From contig NZ_JAUSTU010000005.1 in NCBI RefSeq assembly GCF_030813005.1, positions 124,001-188,000 on the forward strand: a stretch of 64,000 bases of DNA, read 5' to 3'. Under the pieces are notes generated by a model. It searched no databases and had not been told where the DNA came from. It saw nothing but the letters and a program-made list of their open reading frames with translations. Of the stretch, positions 24,877 through 33,726 are shown piece after piece. Origin of the DNA: Robertmurraya andreesenii (GTDB taxonomy: Bacteria > Bacillota > Bacilli > Bacillales > Cytobacillaceae). Each line of letters starts with the position of its first letter. The first letter of the stretch is position 1. A program made the position numbers and the translations under genes.

Positions 24877-26789
24877 TAGATAGTAACTTCCGTCGGTAAA
24901 ACCTGTTTTATTTTTTCAATCGTTTGCTGATCGATGTCCTCATTGATCAATATGTGAACCTTCCCTTTATCCTCATGGGTCCGAATGAGGCGACCGATGC
25001 CTTGTCTCAGGCGAAGAATCATATAAGGCATGTCCACTTCTTCAAACGGATCGTCGGTTCCTTCCCGCTTGGTCGTAAAGACAGGGTCATAAGGCGGGAA
25101 CGGCAGGTCAAAGATGATGACATTTTCTAGAGATGGTCCAGGAACATCGAGCCCCTCCCATAGATGAGTCGTGCAAAGAACAGAAGCCTCGTCATTTTGA
25201 AAATGAGACACCAATGTACTGATTTCAGCATCCCCTTCAAAATATAGAGGAAAATTGGTTTTTCCTACAGCATATTCCTTAAAGTTCACCATATCCTCGT
25301 CGTTCGTAAAGAGTACAAGACCTCTCCCATTTGACGCCTGCAAGCTTTCTAATGTATAGGCGAGCTTCTCCTCTAGGCCGTTTGAGAAAACAGGCATTCT
25401 GATCTCCATATTCTCATCATAATCAAATGGAGAAGCAACAGAGAACGAAAGATAATCCTTAATTCCAAGGCTGCCTGCAATATACTCAAAGGAGCCATTT
25501 TCAGAAAGGGTAGCAGATGAAAAAACAAATGGTTTTCTTTGTGAAAAGACTTCTTCTCTCAAGATGTCCTCAACCATTCTCGGCATGATGACTAAGGTTC
25601 TCTCTTCGTTGTTTTCCTCAAACCAAATGATCCCCTTTAATTCCTTAAGAAAAAGAGATAAAGAATACGTAATCTGTTCTAAATACTCTTCCACAATTTT
25701 GAGATCATATTCGTTTATGACATACATTTCGCTTTCAAAAACAAGCTCTTCCTCAAGGGATAACAGAAGCTGCTGTAGGTTTTTGCCACAGCTCAGGACC
25801 TCCCTTGTCTTCACTACAGCTTGTTTATCTGAATCTGTACTTTTTACAGATGTATGTGCTAATGCTTGAAAAAACCGTTCATTTTCAACGAGGGCTTCAT
25901 CGATAATATGAAGGGTCCTCTCCCGCACATTATTCTCCATTAGTCTCGTGAGGAGTGTTTCCAATGTCAGCTCTGAAAAGCGATAGGTTAGTGCCTTTTG
26001 ACTGGCATATTCAAGCAGATGTCCCTCATCAAAGACCACGCAGGAGCTCTCTGGCAATAGCGGCAATTGGCCTTCTCTTTTGCGAGATTCCTTTGTCCAT
26101 ACATGCTCCATATAGAAATCATGGGAGCAAATGATTAAATCTCTGGCATTACGGTAATAGTCTCGATGAAGGGTTTGGCCGCAGCGATGCCTTTGGTCAC
26201 AGGTAAAGCAATCCTGCAAGGGGTCCCAGCCTATCCCGGCCCACTCCTCATTCGTTAATTCAGGGTAATCCTTTCTATCTCCATAATGCCGGTAGGATTG
26301 CATGGAAGATTCTTGATGGACAAAATCAGGGAGACTGTCATACACGGTGCTAAAAGGCTCACCCTCTGTGACCAACTTGTCTAGCTTATTAAGACAAAGG
26401 TATTGATCCCTGGATTTTGCAAGACGGACATCGATATTGAGATCCAACGCTTTTTCAAGCCGGGCAATGTCCCCTTCTTTTTTTACCAATTGTTCTATGA
26501 GGGTTTCGTCAGCACAGGCAATGATAGCCGGCTTATTCGTATATCGAGCATAACAAATGGCGTATAGGAGGTAGACAATCGTCTTTCCTGTTCCGACTCC
26601 TGCCTCTGCAAAAATAACCTTCTTTTCCTTAAATGCCTTTTCTAACTGAAAGGCCATATAGATCTGCTCATCCCTTAGCTCAAATCCCGCCTCTGGCAAA
26701 ATGTCGTAAAACACATCACCGATCCATTCTCCTAACTTATCTATAAAGGTTTCTGACTTCGAAACCGAAAAAGGTAACCTCGTTTGCAT
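24876..26789 (-). CDS. ypvA: XPD/DinG-type ATP-dependent helicase YpvA
   Basis: A 637-residue superfamily 2 helicase. Walker A is EAGVGTGKT (62-70), the DEAH-type box is VFDEGHLLE near residue 252, and the late motif VI is RLRQGIGRLIRT. Four cysteines between motifs I and II (Cys132 and the CFTCDQRHRC group near 200) suggest the XPD-type 4Fe-4S cluster. ATG at 26789 follows GGGAGGATACG. Length matches B. subtilis YpvA, whose DNA-repair role is not well defined. A larger DinG paralogue with an exonuclease domain lies at 50.9-53.7 kb. In B. subtilis ypvA neighbours ypwA directly; here the DUF2249 block separates them. Confidence 0.92.
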   Translation of the reverse strand: MQTRLPFSVSKSETFIDKLGEWIGDVFYDILPEAGFELRDEQIYMAFQLEKAFKEKKVIFAEAGVGTGKTIVYLLYAICYARYTNKPAIIACADETLIEQLVKKEGDIARLEKALDLNIDVRLAKSRDQYLCLNKLDKLVTEGEPFSTVYDSLPDFVHQESSMQSYRHYGDRKDYPELTNEEWAGIGWDPLQDCFTCDQRHRCGQTLHRDYYRNARDLIICSHDFYMEHVWTKESRKREGQLPLLPESSCVVFDEGHLLEYASQKALTYRFSELTLETLLTRLMENNVRERTLHIIDEALVENERFFQALAHTSVKSTDSDKQAVVKTREVLSCGKNLQQLLLSLEEELVFESEMYVINEYDLKIVEEYLEQITYSLSLFLKELKGIIWFEENNEERTLVIMPRMVEDILREEVFSQRKPFVFSSATLSENGSFEYIAGSLGIKDYLSFSVASPFDYDENMEIRMPVFSNGLEEKLAYTLESLQASNGRGLVLFTNDEDMVNFKEYAVGKTNFPLYFEGDAEISTLVSHFQNDEASVLCTTHLWEGLDVPGPSLENVIIFDLPFPPYDPVFTTKREGTDDPFEEVDMPYMILRLRQGIGRLIRTHEDKGKVHILINEDIDQQTIEKIKQVLPTEVTI

Positions 26790-26936
26790 CGTATCCTCCC
26801 TAACTCACTGTCCACCCCACGTGGACAAATTTACCTATTTGTCTACTGGCGGTACCAGGTACCATCAAGAAAAAGAAAAAAGACTGCCTCTTGTTTGATT
26901 CGAGAGTCAGCCCCCTTCTTTTATGGTTTTGTCGTC

Positions 26937-27116
26937 CTATTGTCCGTTTATATGAGACATGGAAAATGACAAGGCTCGCTTTAATTCTTCTCGAGCATTT
27001 ATCAGCTGTTCTCTCGCAAGACGATGGGATGTTTCATCCCCCTCATGTCCAAGCGCTTCAATAGAAACAGCTAGAGCACGTTCAATCGAATTAAAGTCTA
27101 AAATAGAATACCTCAT
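26937..27116 (-). CDS. Small conserved protein at the yptA position
   Basis: A 59-residue helical protein from ATG 27116, with GGAGGATTGACA directly upstream. The product starts MRYSILDFNSIERALAVSIEAL and continues with HEGDETSHRLAREQLINAREEL, a charged two-helix pattern without cysteines or membrane segments. It lies between ypvA and ypsC, where B. subtilis has the small yptA gene, and is probably its counterpart, but I rely on position rather than a secure sequence match. No function is known. A weak hairpin follows at about 26880-26925. Confidence 0.72.
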   Translation of the reverse strand: MRYSILDFNSIERALAVSIEALGHEGDETSHRLAREQLINAREELKRALSFSMSHINGQ

Positions 27117-27220
27117 TGTCAATCCTCCATCTCCATTTTTGATATGGCTCTTCCACATAACCATAATCCGTTAGAAAGAGCCTTTCATAACAATAGTATT
27201 CTATTCAAAATTTACTGCGT

Positions 27221-28366
27221 TTATTCCCTGTTGTTTCTTGGAGGTCTCTTTCCCCAATATTGATAGTAGTCTGTCTTGATGAAGCCGTTAAAGAGCTTTC
27301 TCTTTTTAGTCGCTGGTTTCCCGTAGCAAGCTTCAAAATTCTCGTTTGAGGTCAGTATGTAGACAGACCAGGTCTCATATGGTGCGAGCGCCCGCCCCAT
27401 TTCTCGATACATGTTCTCGACAGCTTCCTTTTCACCCAGTCTTTCTCCATAGGGTGGATTCCCTACAATGACGCCATATTCCTTCGTCGTGTGGAAATCC
27501 CTTACCTGCATTTGTTTGAAGGTAATCAGGTCACCGAGCCCAGCCTCAAATGCATTTTCACTCGCAATTTTGACCATCCGATGATCGAGATCAGAACCGG
27601 TAATGTCTAACGGCTGATCATAGTTTGCTAAATCCTCCGCTTCATTCCTTCCTTCTTCCCATGTTTGCTCTGAAATCCACTCCCAGGCCTCTGATACAAA
27701 TTCACGATTAAAGCCAGGTGCAATGTTCTGACCCATTAACGCTGCTTCGATCGGAATCGTACCTGACCCGCAAAAAGGATCAACAAAGGGGCGTTCCGGG
27801 GTCCAATTCGTTAACATGATAAGAGCCGCCGCCAGCGTTTCCTTAATTGGCGCCTCCCCTTGACCTGCCCGATAGCCTCTTTTATGTAGTCCAGCACCAG
27901 AACAATCAATACTGATTAGTGCCGTATCTTTGAGCAACGAAACCTCAATCTTAAAAAGAGGTCCATTTTCTTCAAACCAGCCTGTTTTTTTATATTTATT
28001 TCTTAATCTTTCTACGATCGCTTTCTTGACAATCGCCTGACAATCAGAAACACTAAATAATTTGGATTTTACAGATTTCCCTGATACAGGAAATTCAGCA
28101 TTTTCAGGAAGAAATTGCTCCCATGGTAGAGCCTTCGTTTTTTCAAAAAGCTCATCAAAGGTCGTTGCCTTGAACTCCCCGACCTTCAGCTTGATTCTAT
28201 CTGCTGTTCTAAGCCAAAGATTACTACGGACAATCGCCAGCTCGTCCCCCTCAAAATTGATGCGACCATTATCGACTGTACATTCGTAGCCTAAAGCTTT
28301 TACTTCTTTTGCTACGAGAGCCTCTAATCCCATGGCAGACGTAGCAATTAGTTGATATTTTGACAT
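27221..28366 (-). CDS. ypsC: THUMP-domain class I rRNA methyltransferase YpsC (RlmL-like)
   Basis: A 381-residue SAM-dependent RNA guanine N2-methyltransferase. The N-terminal 160 residues include a THUMP RNA-binding domain (PVSGKSVKSKLFSVSDCQ), and the C-terminal Rossmann domain has FVDPFCGSGTIPIEAAL (SAM site, about 195-212) and the catalytic NPPYGERLG near residue 305. Relatives methylate 23S rRNA (RlmL N-terminal activity, m2G2445). ATG at 28366 follows GGTGAAGCT. The gene starts 11 bp after the GGDEF-EAL gene, so they may be co-transcribed. The order ypsC-rnpB-gpsB follows B. subtilis, apart from the inserted cyclic-di-GMP gene. Confidence 0.92.
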   Translation of the reverse strand: MSKYQLIATSAMGLEALVAKEVKALGYECTVDNGRINFEGDELAIVRSNLWLRTADRIKLKVGEFKATTFDELFEKTKALPWEQFLPENAEFPVSGKSVKSKLFSVSDCQAIVKKAIVERLRNKYKKTGWFEENGPLFKIEVSLLKDTALISIDCSGAGLHKRGYRAGQGEAPIKETLAAALIMLTNWTPERPFVDPFCGSGTIPIEAALMGQNIAPGFNREFVSEAWEWISEQTWEEGRNEAEDLANYDQPLDITGSDLDHRMVKIASENAFEAGLGDLITFKQMQVRDFHTTKEYGVIVGNPPYGERLGEKEAVENMYREMGRALAPYETWSVYILTSNENFEACYGKPATKKRKLFNGFIKTDYYQYWGKRPPRNNRE

Positions 28367-28376
28367 AGCTTCACCC

Positions 28377-30107
28377 TTAATTTAATAGGTCTTCATCCCA
28401 ATTTTCTAGAAAGTTCAGCAATTCGGGATAAGGAATCGGCTTTGTTATATAAAAGCCTTGAATTCGATCACAGTTCTCCCTGGACAGGAAGTCCATTTGC
28501 TTCTTATTTTCAACACCCTCAGCCACAATCTTCAAATTTAGGCGATGGGCAATGGAAATGATCGCTTCTACAATCGAAGAATCATCTTGATAAATTCCTA
28601 ATTTTCCAATAAAACTCTTATCAATTTTTAATGTGTCAAGCGGAAAACGATTCAAATAGCTTAATGATGAATAGCCAGTTCCAAAATCATCGATGGATAG
28701 CTTAATACCAAGCTTCTTAAGCTTGACTAGCTTGCCAATGGTTTCCGATGCATTCGGCATAATCATACTCTCCGTCAGCTCGAATTCAACTGCACGTGGA
28801 TCAACATTCACCTGATCAAATATGGCTTCAATTGATCTAAAAAAGGAATCATGGTTAAAGTGCAATGCTGAAATATTTATGCTAACATACATATTTGAAT
28901 ACCCTTTGAGATGAATATTTAAAATATCCTCACAGGCCTTCTTGATCACCCATTCACTAATTGGAATAATGAGCCCCGTTTCTTCTGCTAAAGGAATAAA
29001 CTCTCCAGGTGAAACAATGCCTAGTTCCTTCTGCTTCCAGCGCACAAGAGCCTCAACACCAACGATTTGTTTTGATTTCATATCAACCTGAGGATGATAA
29101 ACTAGAAAGAATTCATCATTTTCAATGGCCTTTCGTAAAAGCACTTCCATTTGCATGATCTTTGATTCATTCTTATGCATCTCGTGATGATAAAGCTCAT
29201 ATTGATTTTTTCCACTTGATTTTGCTTTATACATGGCCTTATCAGCATTGCGCAATAATGCCTCCATAGTAAGTCCATCAAGAGGAAAAAAACTAATTCC
29301 AATACTAGTGGAAATGTAAACTTCATGCTGGTGTAATAAAAACGAGCGGGCTAATGAATGGATGATATCCTCTGCCACATGAACGGCTTCTTTCGGATGC
29401 TTAATATTGGTGAGCACAATGACAAACTCGTCTCCACCAAGTCTAGCTATGATATCCTTGTTTTTAATCAGCCCTTTTAAACGGAGGGAAACCTCTTTGA
29501 GAAGCATATCTCCATAGCTATGGCCAAGGGTATCATTTATATGCTTGAAACGATCCAGATCAAGGAACAAAATGGCAAGCTGCTGCTTGTATTTCAAAGC
29601 AGTTTGGATCAAGCTTTCCAAACGGGTATTTAATGAATAACGATTTGCTACACCTGTCAAGGTGTCATAATGAGCTAATTTTCTTAATTTATCCTCGGTA
29701 TGTTTCCTTCCGGTTAAATCGGAAAAAACAGCTACAAAATTTGTAATTTTTCCATCCTGATCGGTAATGGAACTGATCGTTAACCATTCTGGGTATACTT
29801 CCCCATTTTTTTTCTTATTCCAAATTTCACCCTTCCACTTTCCTGTACTATATATTTCCTCCCACATTACCTTGTAAAATTCTGGCCCATGAATGCCAGA
29901 TTGAAACATGCTCGGATTCTTACCAAGTACTTCCTCTTCACTATATCCAGTAACGATTTCAAACGCCGGGTTTACGGATAAAATGCTCCCCTTTTCATCC
30001 GCTATGATGACACCTTCACTAATATTTTCAAGAACCTTTGCTGAGAGCTGCCTCTCATTTAGCACGTCTTTGCAACCGACTTTCCTCACTAAGTCGTCCT
30101 TCAACAC
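28377..30107 (-). CDS. PAS-GGDEF-EAL cyclic-di-GMP signalling protein
   Basis: A protein of about 576 residues. A PAS domain (about 20-130, with SVNPAFEIVTGYS) is followed by a GGDEF domain (RLGGDEFVIVL) and an EAL domain (VGVEALVRWK). Both catalytic motifs are intact, and the EAL domain retains ELTES, DDFGTGYSSL and EGVENKKQ, so it may make and break c-di-GMP. The inhibitory RxxD site before GGDEF is changed (KNKD), so product inhibition may be lost. The start is taken as GTG 30107, seven bases after GGAGG; TTG at 30104 is equally plausible. No membrane helix, so it is a cytoplasmic sensor. It lies between ypsC and rnpB. Confidence 0.88.
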   Translation of the reverse strand: MLKDDLVRKVGCKDVLNERQLSAKVLENISEGVIIADEKGSILSVNPAFEIVTGYSEEEVLGKNPSMFQSGIHGPEFYKVMWEEIYSTGKWKGEIWNKKKNGEVYPEWLTISSITDQDGKITNFVAVFSDLTGRKHTEDKLRKLAHYDTLTGVANRYSLNTRLESLIQTALKYKQQLAILFLDLDRFKHINDTLGHSYGDMLLKEVSLRLKGLIKNKDIIARLGGDEFVIVLTNIKHPKEAVHVAEDIIHSLARSFLLHQHEVYISTSIGISFFPLDGLTMEALLRNADKAMYKAKSSGKNQYELYHHEMHKNESKIMQMEVLLRKAIENDEFFLVYHPQVDMKSKQIVGVEALVRWKQKELGIVSPGEFIPLAEETGLIIPISEWVIKKACEDILNIHLKGYSNMYVSINISALHFNHDSFFRSIEAIFDQVNVDPRAVEFELTESMIMPNASETIGKLVKLKKLGIKLSIDDFGTGYSSLSYLNRFPLDTLKIDKSFIGKLGIYQDDSSIVEAIISIAHRLNLKIVAEGVENKKQMDFLSRENCDRIQGFYITKPIPYPELLNFLENWDEDLLN

Positions 30108-30297
30108 AGAAAAACCTCCATTGCTGGTTTTCACTATATGCGCATTATTATTTCTAACTACATTTAACCATAAACTTATGTATGTTTAAAATGTTATGTA
30201 TGTCAAATATGTTTCATTTTCGCTTTTTGGACAGATCTCAACAGAAAGTCAGAAGGGAGATGCAGCATTTGTTCATACAAGCTATAAGTTTATAAGA

Positions 30298-30324
30298 AAA
30301 GCTCTCCAAGACGGAGAGCTTTTT
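30298..30324 (-). terminator. Intrinsic terminator of rnpB
   Basis: On the minus strand AAAGCTCTCC pairs with GGAGAGCTTTT across GTCTT. It lies about 20-45 bp after the mature 3' end of RNase P RNA. Confidence 0.9.
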
Positions 30325-30343
30325 CGTATCCACTTATGCTTGT

Positions 30344-30754
30344 TATGAATAACGTTCTGTAAGCCATGTTTTGTACCTTCGTACTACAAGCGACTCCCGT
30401 CTTGTACTCCGGTGGTAATCATCTATCTACAGATTCAAGTGAATCTGTCCTTCTCCTCGTTCATTTCCTTAGAGAAAGTGCCCCTACCATAATTTGGGTT
30501 TCTCGCTCGCGGGGTTTACCTCGTTCCACCCTATTCATTTCTGAACAGGCTACGTCACTGTGGCACATTAAAGGTAGTCATGCCATATCCAAAGGACTTA
30601 GGCATTTTCCCTGCCGTCAGAAGATTCCTCTTCTGCCCTAGCTTATGACTTCGCTAGGCACGAACACTACAAGCATCTCAGCTTGTGCGAGCATGGACTT
30701 TCCTCTACAATTTGCTGTAAGCTCCTTGCAGCGATTACCCGAACGCTATTAACA
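30344..30754 (-). ncRNA. rnpB: RNase P RNA, Bacillus type B
   Basis: The catalytic RNA of RNase P, which trims tRNA 5' leaders. On the minus strand the 5' end has CGTTCGGGTAATCGCTGCA, then the universal GAGGAAAGTCCATGCTCGCAC and GTGTTCGTGCCTAGCGAAG. The 3' half has GCCACAGTGACG, GAGCGAGAAACCCAAAT and GTAGATAGATGATTACC, and the end carries CATGGCTTACAGAACGTTA. All are hallmarks of Bacillus-class RNase P RNA (about 400 nt). Exact ends were set by comparison with the remembered B. subtilis RNA and may be off by a few bases. It is transcribed alone from a strong promoter, next to gpsB as in B. subtilis. Confidence 0.97.
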
Positions 30755-30769
30755 AATGCTACATTGCTT

Positions 30770-30798
30770 ATTATATGAAAGTTTTTAGCAAAAAGCAA
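30770..30798 (-). promoter_or_regulatory. Sigma-A promoter of rnpB
   Basis: On the minus strand TTGCTT (30798-30793), a 17-bp spacer and a perfect TATAAT (30775-30770). Predicted transcription start near 30763, about ten bases before the mature RNA. Confidence 0.85.
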
Positions 30799-30829
30799 TG
30801 TTTAATAATGGTAAAGAGGAAGCGTCTCT

Positions 30830-31138
30830 TCAATCGTACAGCTTACTTCCAAATACGTGCTTTTCTAAATTTGAGAGTCTTTTCAAAATATCAAAATTAG
30901 TGGTTCCTGCAGTGCTAGCTGGTGTAGGCGCGGGCCGTTTAGAAGACTCCTCCGCAAGTCTCTTCAATCTTGCATTTTCCTGCCTAAGCTCATCAATTTC
31001 TTCTTGCATCGTTTCATAATCCTTAATGATTATATCCAAAAATTTATCAACATCTTCTGGCTTGTAACCACGCATTGCAGTTTTAAACTCTTTTTCCAAT
31101 ATATCCTTAGCTGTTAATCTAATTTTATCCGTAATCAT
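30830..31138 (-). CDS. gpsB: Cell-division adaptor GpsB
   Basis: A 102-residue DivIVA-like protein that shuttles the penicillin-binding protein PonA/PBP1 between side wall and septum. ATG at 31138 follows GAGGTGATAGTC; 21 upstream codons in frame have no ribosome site. The N-terminal lipid-binding/PBP-binding part is typical (LTAKDILEKEFKTAMRGYKPEDVDKFLD in segments at residues 7-35), then a coiled coil (38-65), a Pro/Ala/Thr linker and a C-terminal trimerisation helix (FDILKRLSNLEKHVFG). Its client ponA lies at 42.9 kb in this window. Confidence 0.95.
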   Translation of the reverse strand: MITDKIRLTAKDILEKEFKTAMRGYKPEDVDKFLDIIIKDYETMQEEIDELRQENARLKRLAEESSKRPAPTPASTAGTTNFDILKRLSNLEKHVFGSKLYD

Positions 31139-31230
31139 GACTATCACCTCAACTACGCCAATCGTTATTCTTATTTTTTCAAATATATGTAGCTTTGTCA
31201 ATTTTTCTTATGTAGGATAACATAATCAAT

Positions 31231-31794
31231 TTAGAAATCCATCTTTTTTATCTGTTCTTCTTCCACAATCTCTTGTAAATCAAAAAAATCAATGAAATAA
31301 ATTTGATAATCGTTTTGTTGTTGATAGTTTAAAGCCGACTCATACAAATATTTAGGACTTCCTTCTCGCTCCGAGTCATAGAAAAGAATAAGACCATCAC
31401 TCTTTTCTAGCAAAAACTGATTCCTCAATCGAAATTGCCATGGCTTCTCATATGGTTTCTTTGTGATCGAATCCACATAATCTGCTTGCATAAGGATCGA
31501 CTCATACCATTCTTTCTTCTCGTCATTCCAATTCTCCTCTTGATTAAGGAAGGGAGTAATGACAGCAAGCTGTAGCTCATGATGACCCTCATCCTGCAAT
31601 TCAAACACAACCTCGGCTGCCCAAAGCTCAGTCCCTAATTGCCCGCTAATAACCACCCATTCCAGGCCATCCTCTAATAGAGAACGAATTTGTTTTTTGA
31701 TGGCAGTCTTAATATAAAATATGCTCGGATGATTCATTCCAAAAATCCCTAGCTCATGAGGCTTATATCCTGATATTACAACAACCTTTGACAA
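31231..31794 (-). CDS. ypsA: SLOG-fold protein YpsA (DUF1273)
   Basis: A 187-residue protein with a Rossmann-like SLOG fold. Conserved features are SGYKPHELGIFG (residues 8-19), WVVISGQLGTELWAAEVV (46-63) with the nucleotide-binding glycines and acidic residue, and FYDSEREGSPKYLY late in the chain. In B. subtilis and Staphylococcus aureus, YpsA influences cell division and lies next to gpsB; its ligand is suspected to be an ADP-ribose-like or NAD-related nucleotide. ATG at 31794 follows a poor ribosome site. It is probably transcribed with gpsB 92 bp downstream. Confidence 0.92.
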   Translation of the reverse strand: MSKVVVISGYKPHELGIFGMNHPSIFYIKTAIKKQIRSLLEDGLEWVVISGQLGTELWAAEVVFELQDEGHHELQLAVITPFLNQEENWNDEKKEWYESILMQADYVDSITKKPYEKPWQFRLRNQFLLEKSDGLILFYDSEREGSPKYLYESALNYQQQNDYQIYFIDFFDLQEIVEEEQIKKMDF

Positions 31795-31884
31795 ACTACT
31801 AGCATACTCCTTATCATGTTTATGTTCTGTGGGGAAATTTATGTAAAAACAAGGGCAATAAAATGCCCTTGTTTCTTCTTTTTA

Positions 31885-32139
31885 TCAAACACACGGTCCT
31901 GCTCCGAATGGCGGGCTAGGAACTACTGGCCCAGGAGGTGCAGCAAAATGTTGATGAGTAACCTCATTCACAGCTGAGTAAGACTGTGGGAAATAATGCT
32001 GATGTTGAAAATTAATATGGTTTACAGTTGTTGTATGTGTTGGATGAACGTGTGGAACGATGTTGTTCGAAAATGTTTGATTCACACAGCACTTTGTTGG
32101 ATGAACAATTGTAGGCAAAATATTGGGTCTACAAAACAT
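31885..32139 (-). CDS. cotD: Inner spore coat protein CotD
   Basis: An 84-residue, His-, Pro- and Asn-rich spore coat protein. ATG at 32139 follows GAGGAGATTATTTA. The product begins MFCRPNILPTIVHPTKCC, and has repeated His-containing segments (HVHPTHTTTVNH, NFQHQHYFPQSY) and a Pro/Gly-rich end (APPGPVVPSPPFG), as in B. subtilis CotD. It is made late in the mother cell, usually under sigma-K with GerE. A CATA-containing sequence on the minus strand near 32185 is a possible sigma-K -10, but the match is weak. Gene order ypsA-cotD-mrfB is conserved. Confidence 0.92.
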   Translation of the reverse strand: MFCRPNILPTIVHPTKCCVNQTFSNNIVPHVHPTHTTTVNHINFQHQHYFPQSYSAVNEVTHQHFAAPPGPVVPSPPFGAGPCV

Positions 32140-32252
32140 TAAATAATCTCCTCTCATAGTGTTATCGTTACATTAACAGCCTATGATAGAGGAGTGTATC
32201 TTGTACTAATCAATACACCTATTTTCACTGAACCGGGCTATAGTGTAAGAGA

Positions 32253-32348
32253 TTAAAAAAAAGAATAAAAACTATCCTTCAAACTGGAAAAAATGACGGC
32301 CGTTAAGCCTATCAAAACAAAAAATAATAATAAAATGACTCTTTGCAC
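32253..32348 (-). CDS. Possible 31-residue hydrophobic peptide
   Basis: The 304-bp gap between mrfB and cotD contains a short frame from GTG 32348 encoding MQRVILLLFFVLIGLTAVIFSS and a polar-aromatic tail. The ribosome site is weak (GAGTGGG) and there is no terminator or clear promoter. A membrane peptide or toxin-like product is conceivable, but AT-rich DNA easily gives hydrophobic frames. I see nothing else in this gap. Confidence 0.25.
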   Translation of the reverse strand: MQRVILLLFFVLIGLTAVIFSSLKDSFYSFF

Positions 32349-32443
32349 TTCTTACCCACTCGCCTTAAATAAAGTTCCAATCATCATTTTACCTGTATTC
32401 GCTTGTTTAGACAACTAGGAAAATTATGGGGTTTCTGGGTTTT

Positions 32444-33706
32444 TTAATGGCTTTTTAGTTTTCTTTTTAGCCGAAATAGCCTTTTGTTTATCTCCGCTAG
32501 CTTTTGGTCGCTAGGCGGTAATTTGCTTGCCTTGAGGATGAGCAAAGCTTGCTCTGAATAACTCAGCGCTTGAGCGATATTCTTTGCCCGATGCTCAAAA
32601 TATTTGGCTAGCTCGGTGCAGGCATCATAAGCCATTTGGCTAGAATCTGATAAAACAAGCTCCTCCCAAAGAACAATTGCACGCTCCCATTCCTGCTGTT
32701 TTTTTAGCTGCATGGAAAGGGCGTACTTCGCTTCGAGAGCATCTATATGCTCCCCTTCAGCTATTTCCGAGAGAATTTCCGTAGCTGCCGTTGTTTCTCC
32801 AAGTGCGGCATACCATCTCCCCACCTCAAAACCCTCCTTAACAGTTCTTTGTTCATCGATATTCAACAGTTGAAAGGTTAAATGAGTATAAAGGGTAATT
32901 AATGATAAAATATCCATTTCATTATGCTTCATAATTCCCAATATCCCATCAGGCTTCTTGCTTTCTACAAAGTCAAAATAAATCATAGGTGCCAAAAAGC
33001 CTGGTATATCATCGATTCTTTCAATGCCTAGAACCTCTTTTTCTACAATTGAGAGCTTCAAGCGGTCAAGCTTATGCTTCCAAAGCCTTCTGGCGGCATG
33101 AAATAAATCAAAATGACCAAAGGATGGAAGTCTGGGAACATGCTTGCGAATGAGCGTATGTCTTGTTTTGACCTGGGGCCAATCAAAGGCCTTGCCGTTA
33201 TACGTGACAAGTGTGGTGTAGTCAATTTTCTCCAAGAAGCTCTGGTAAAGCGGAATCTCGGCACCAGGCTGCGGTAATAGATGCTGTCGTAACACAATCT
33301 TATCTCCTTGCAAGGATGCATAGCCTAATAGAAATATCGAGTTCCCGGCACCGCCACCAAGTCCTGTCGTCTCCGTGTCAAAGAAAAATAAGTCACTAGG
33401 TCGAAAGCCTTTTGCTGAGAGGGGATGATTGGAGGTGCTGCTATTCCACGCTTCCACTGCTTCAATAAATTGAGAAAACGAGTATCTACCGTATGGCTCC
33501 TCAATCGGAATTTCCTTTTCCCTTATGAAACAATAATGTTCATCGTAAAAATAAGGTTTCACTCGTTCTTTTTCCCACACATCTAGAAATGGGATTTCGA
33601 GCTTAGCGGAAGCCTCAACTTGCTTTTTGAGGAGAGGCTTCTCCTCTTTGCCCTTCTCATTTTGCAGATGGGGCTGTAAATGTTTTAGTTTCGTACGAAA
33701 AGACAT
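32444..33706 (-). CDS. mrfB: DEDDh-type exonuclease MrfB (YprB)
   Basis: A 420-residue metal-dependent exonuclease that works with helicase MrfA to repair mitomycin C adducts in B. subtilis. ATG at 33706 follows AGGAAGTGA; 40 open codons upstream overlap mrfA and lack a ribosome site. The exonuclease motif I is FFFDTETTGLGGG (about 108-120), followed by VTYNGKAFDWPQVKTR (motif II) and HNEMDILSL (motif III, catalytic His). A C-terminal tetratricopeptide-like helical region (about 290-410) is typical. It starts 20 bp after mrfA ends, forming the mrfAB operon. Confidence 0.92.
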   Translation of the reverse strand: MSFRTKLKHLQPHLQNEKGKEEKPLLKKQVEASAKLEIPFLDVWEKERVKPYFYDEHYCFIREKEIPIEEPYGRYSFSQFIEAVEAWNSSTSNHPLSAKGFRPSDLFFFDTETTGLGGGAGNSIFLLGYASLQGDKIVLRQHLLPQPGAEIPLYQSFLEKIDYTTLVTYNGKAFDWPQVKTRHTLIRKHVPRLPSFGHFDLFHAARRLWKHKLDRLKLSIVEKEVLGIERIDDIPGFLAPMIYFDFVESKKPDGILGIMKHNEMDILSLITLYTHLTFQLLNIDEQRTVKEGFEVGRWYAALGETTAATEILSEIAEGEHIDALEAKYALSMQLKKQQEWERAIVLWEELVLSDSSQMAYDACTELAKYFEHRAKNIAQALSYSEQALLILKASKLPPSDQKLAEINKRLFRLKRKLKSH

Positions 33707-33726
33707 TAGTTCACTTCCTATCGCTA

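Noticed and set aside
32160..32200. Sigma-K-like CATA sequence before cotD
   Set aside because: Only the CATA core fits; the rest of the -10 and the -35 spacing are poor, so it is mentioned with cotD but not listed as a promoter.
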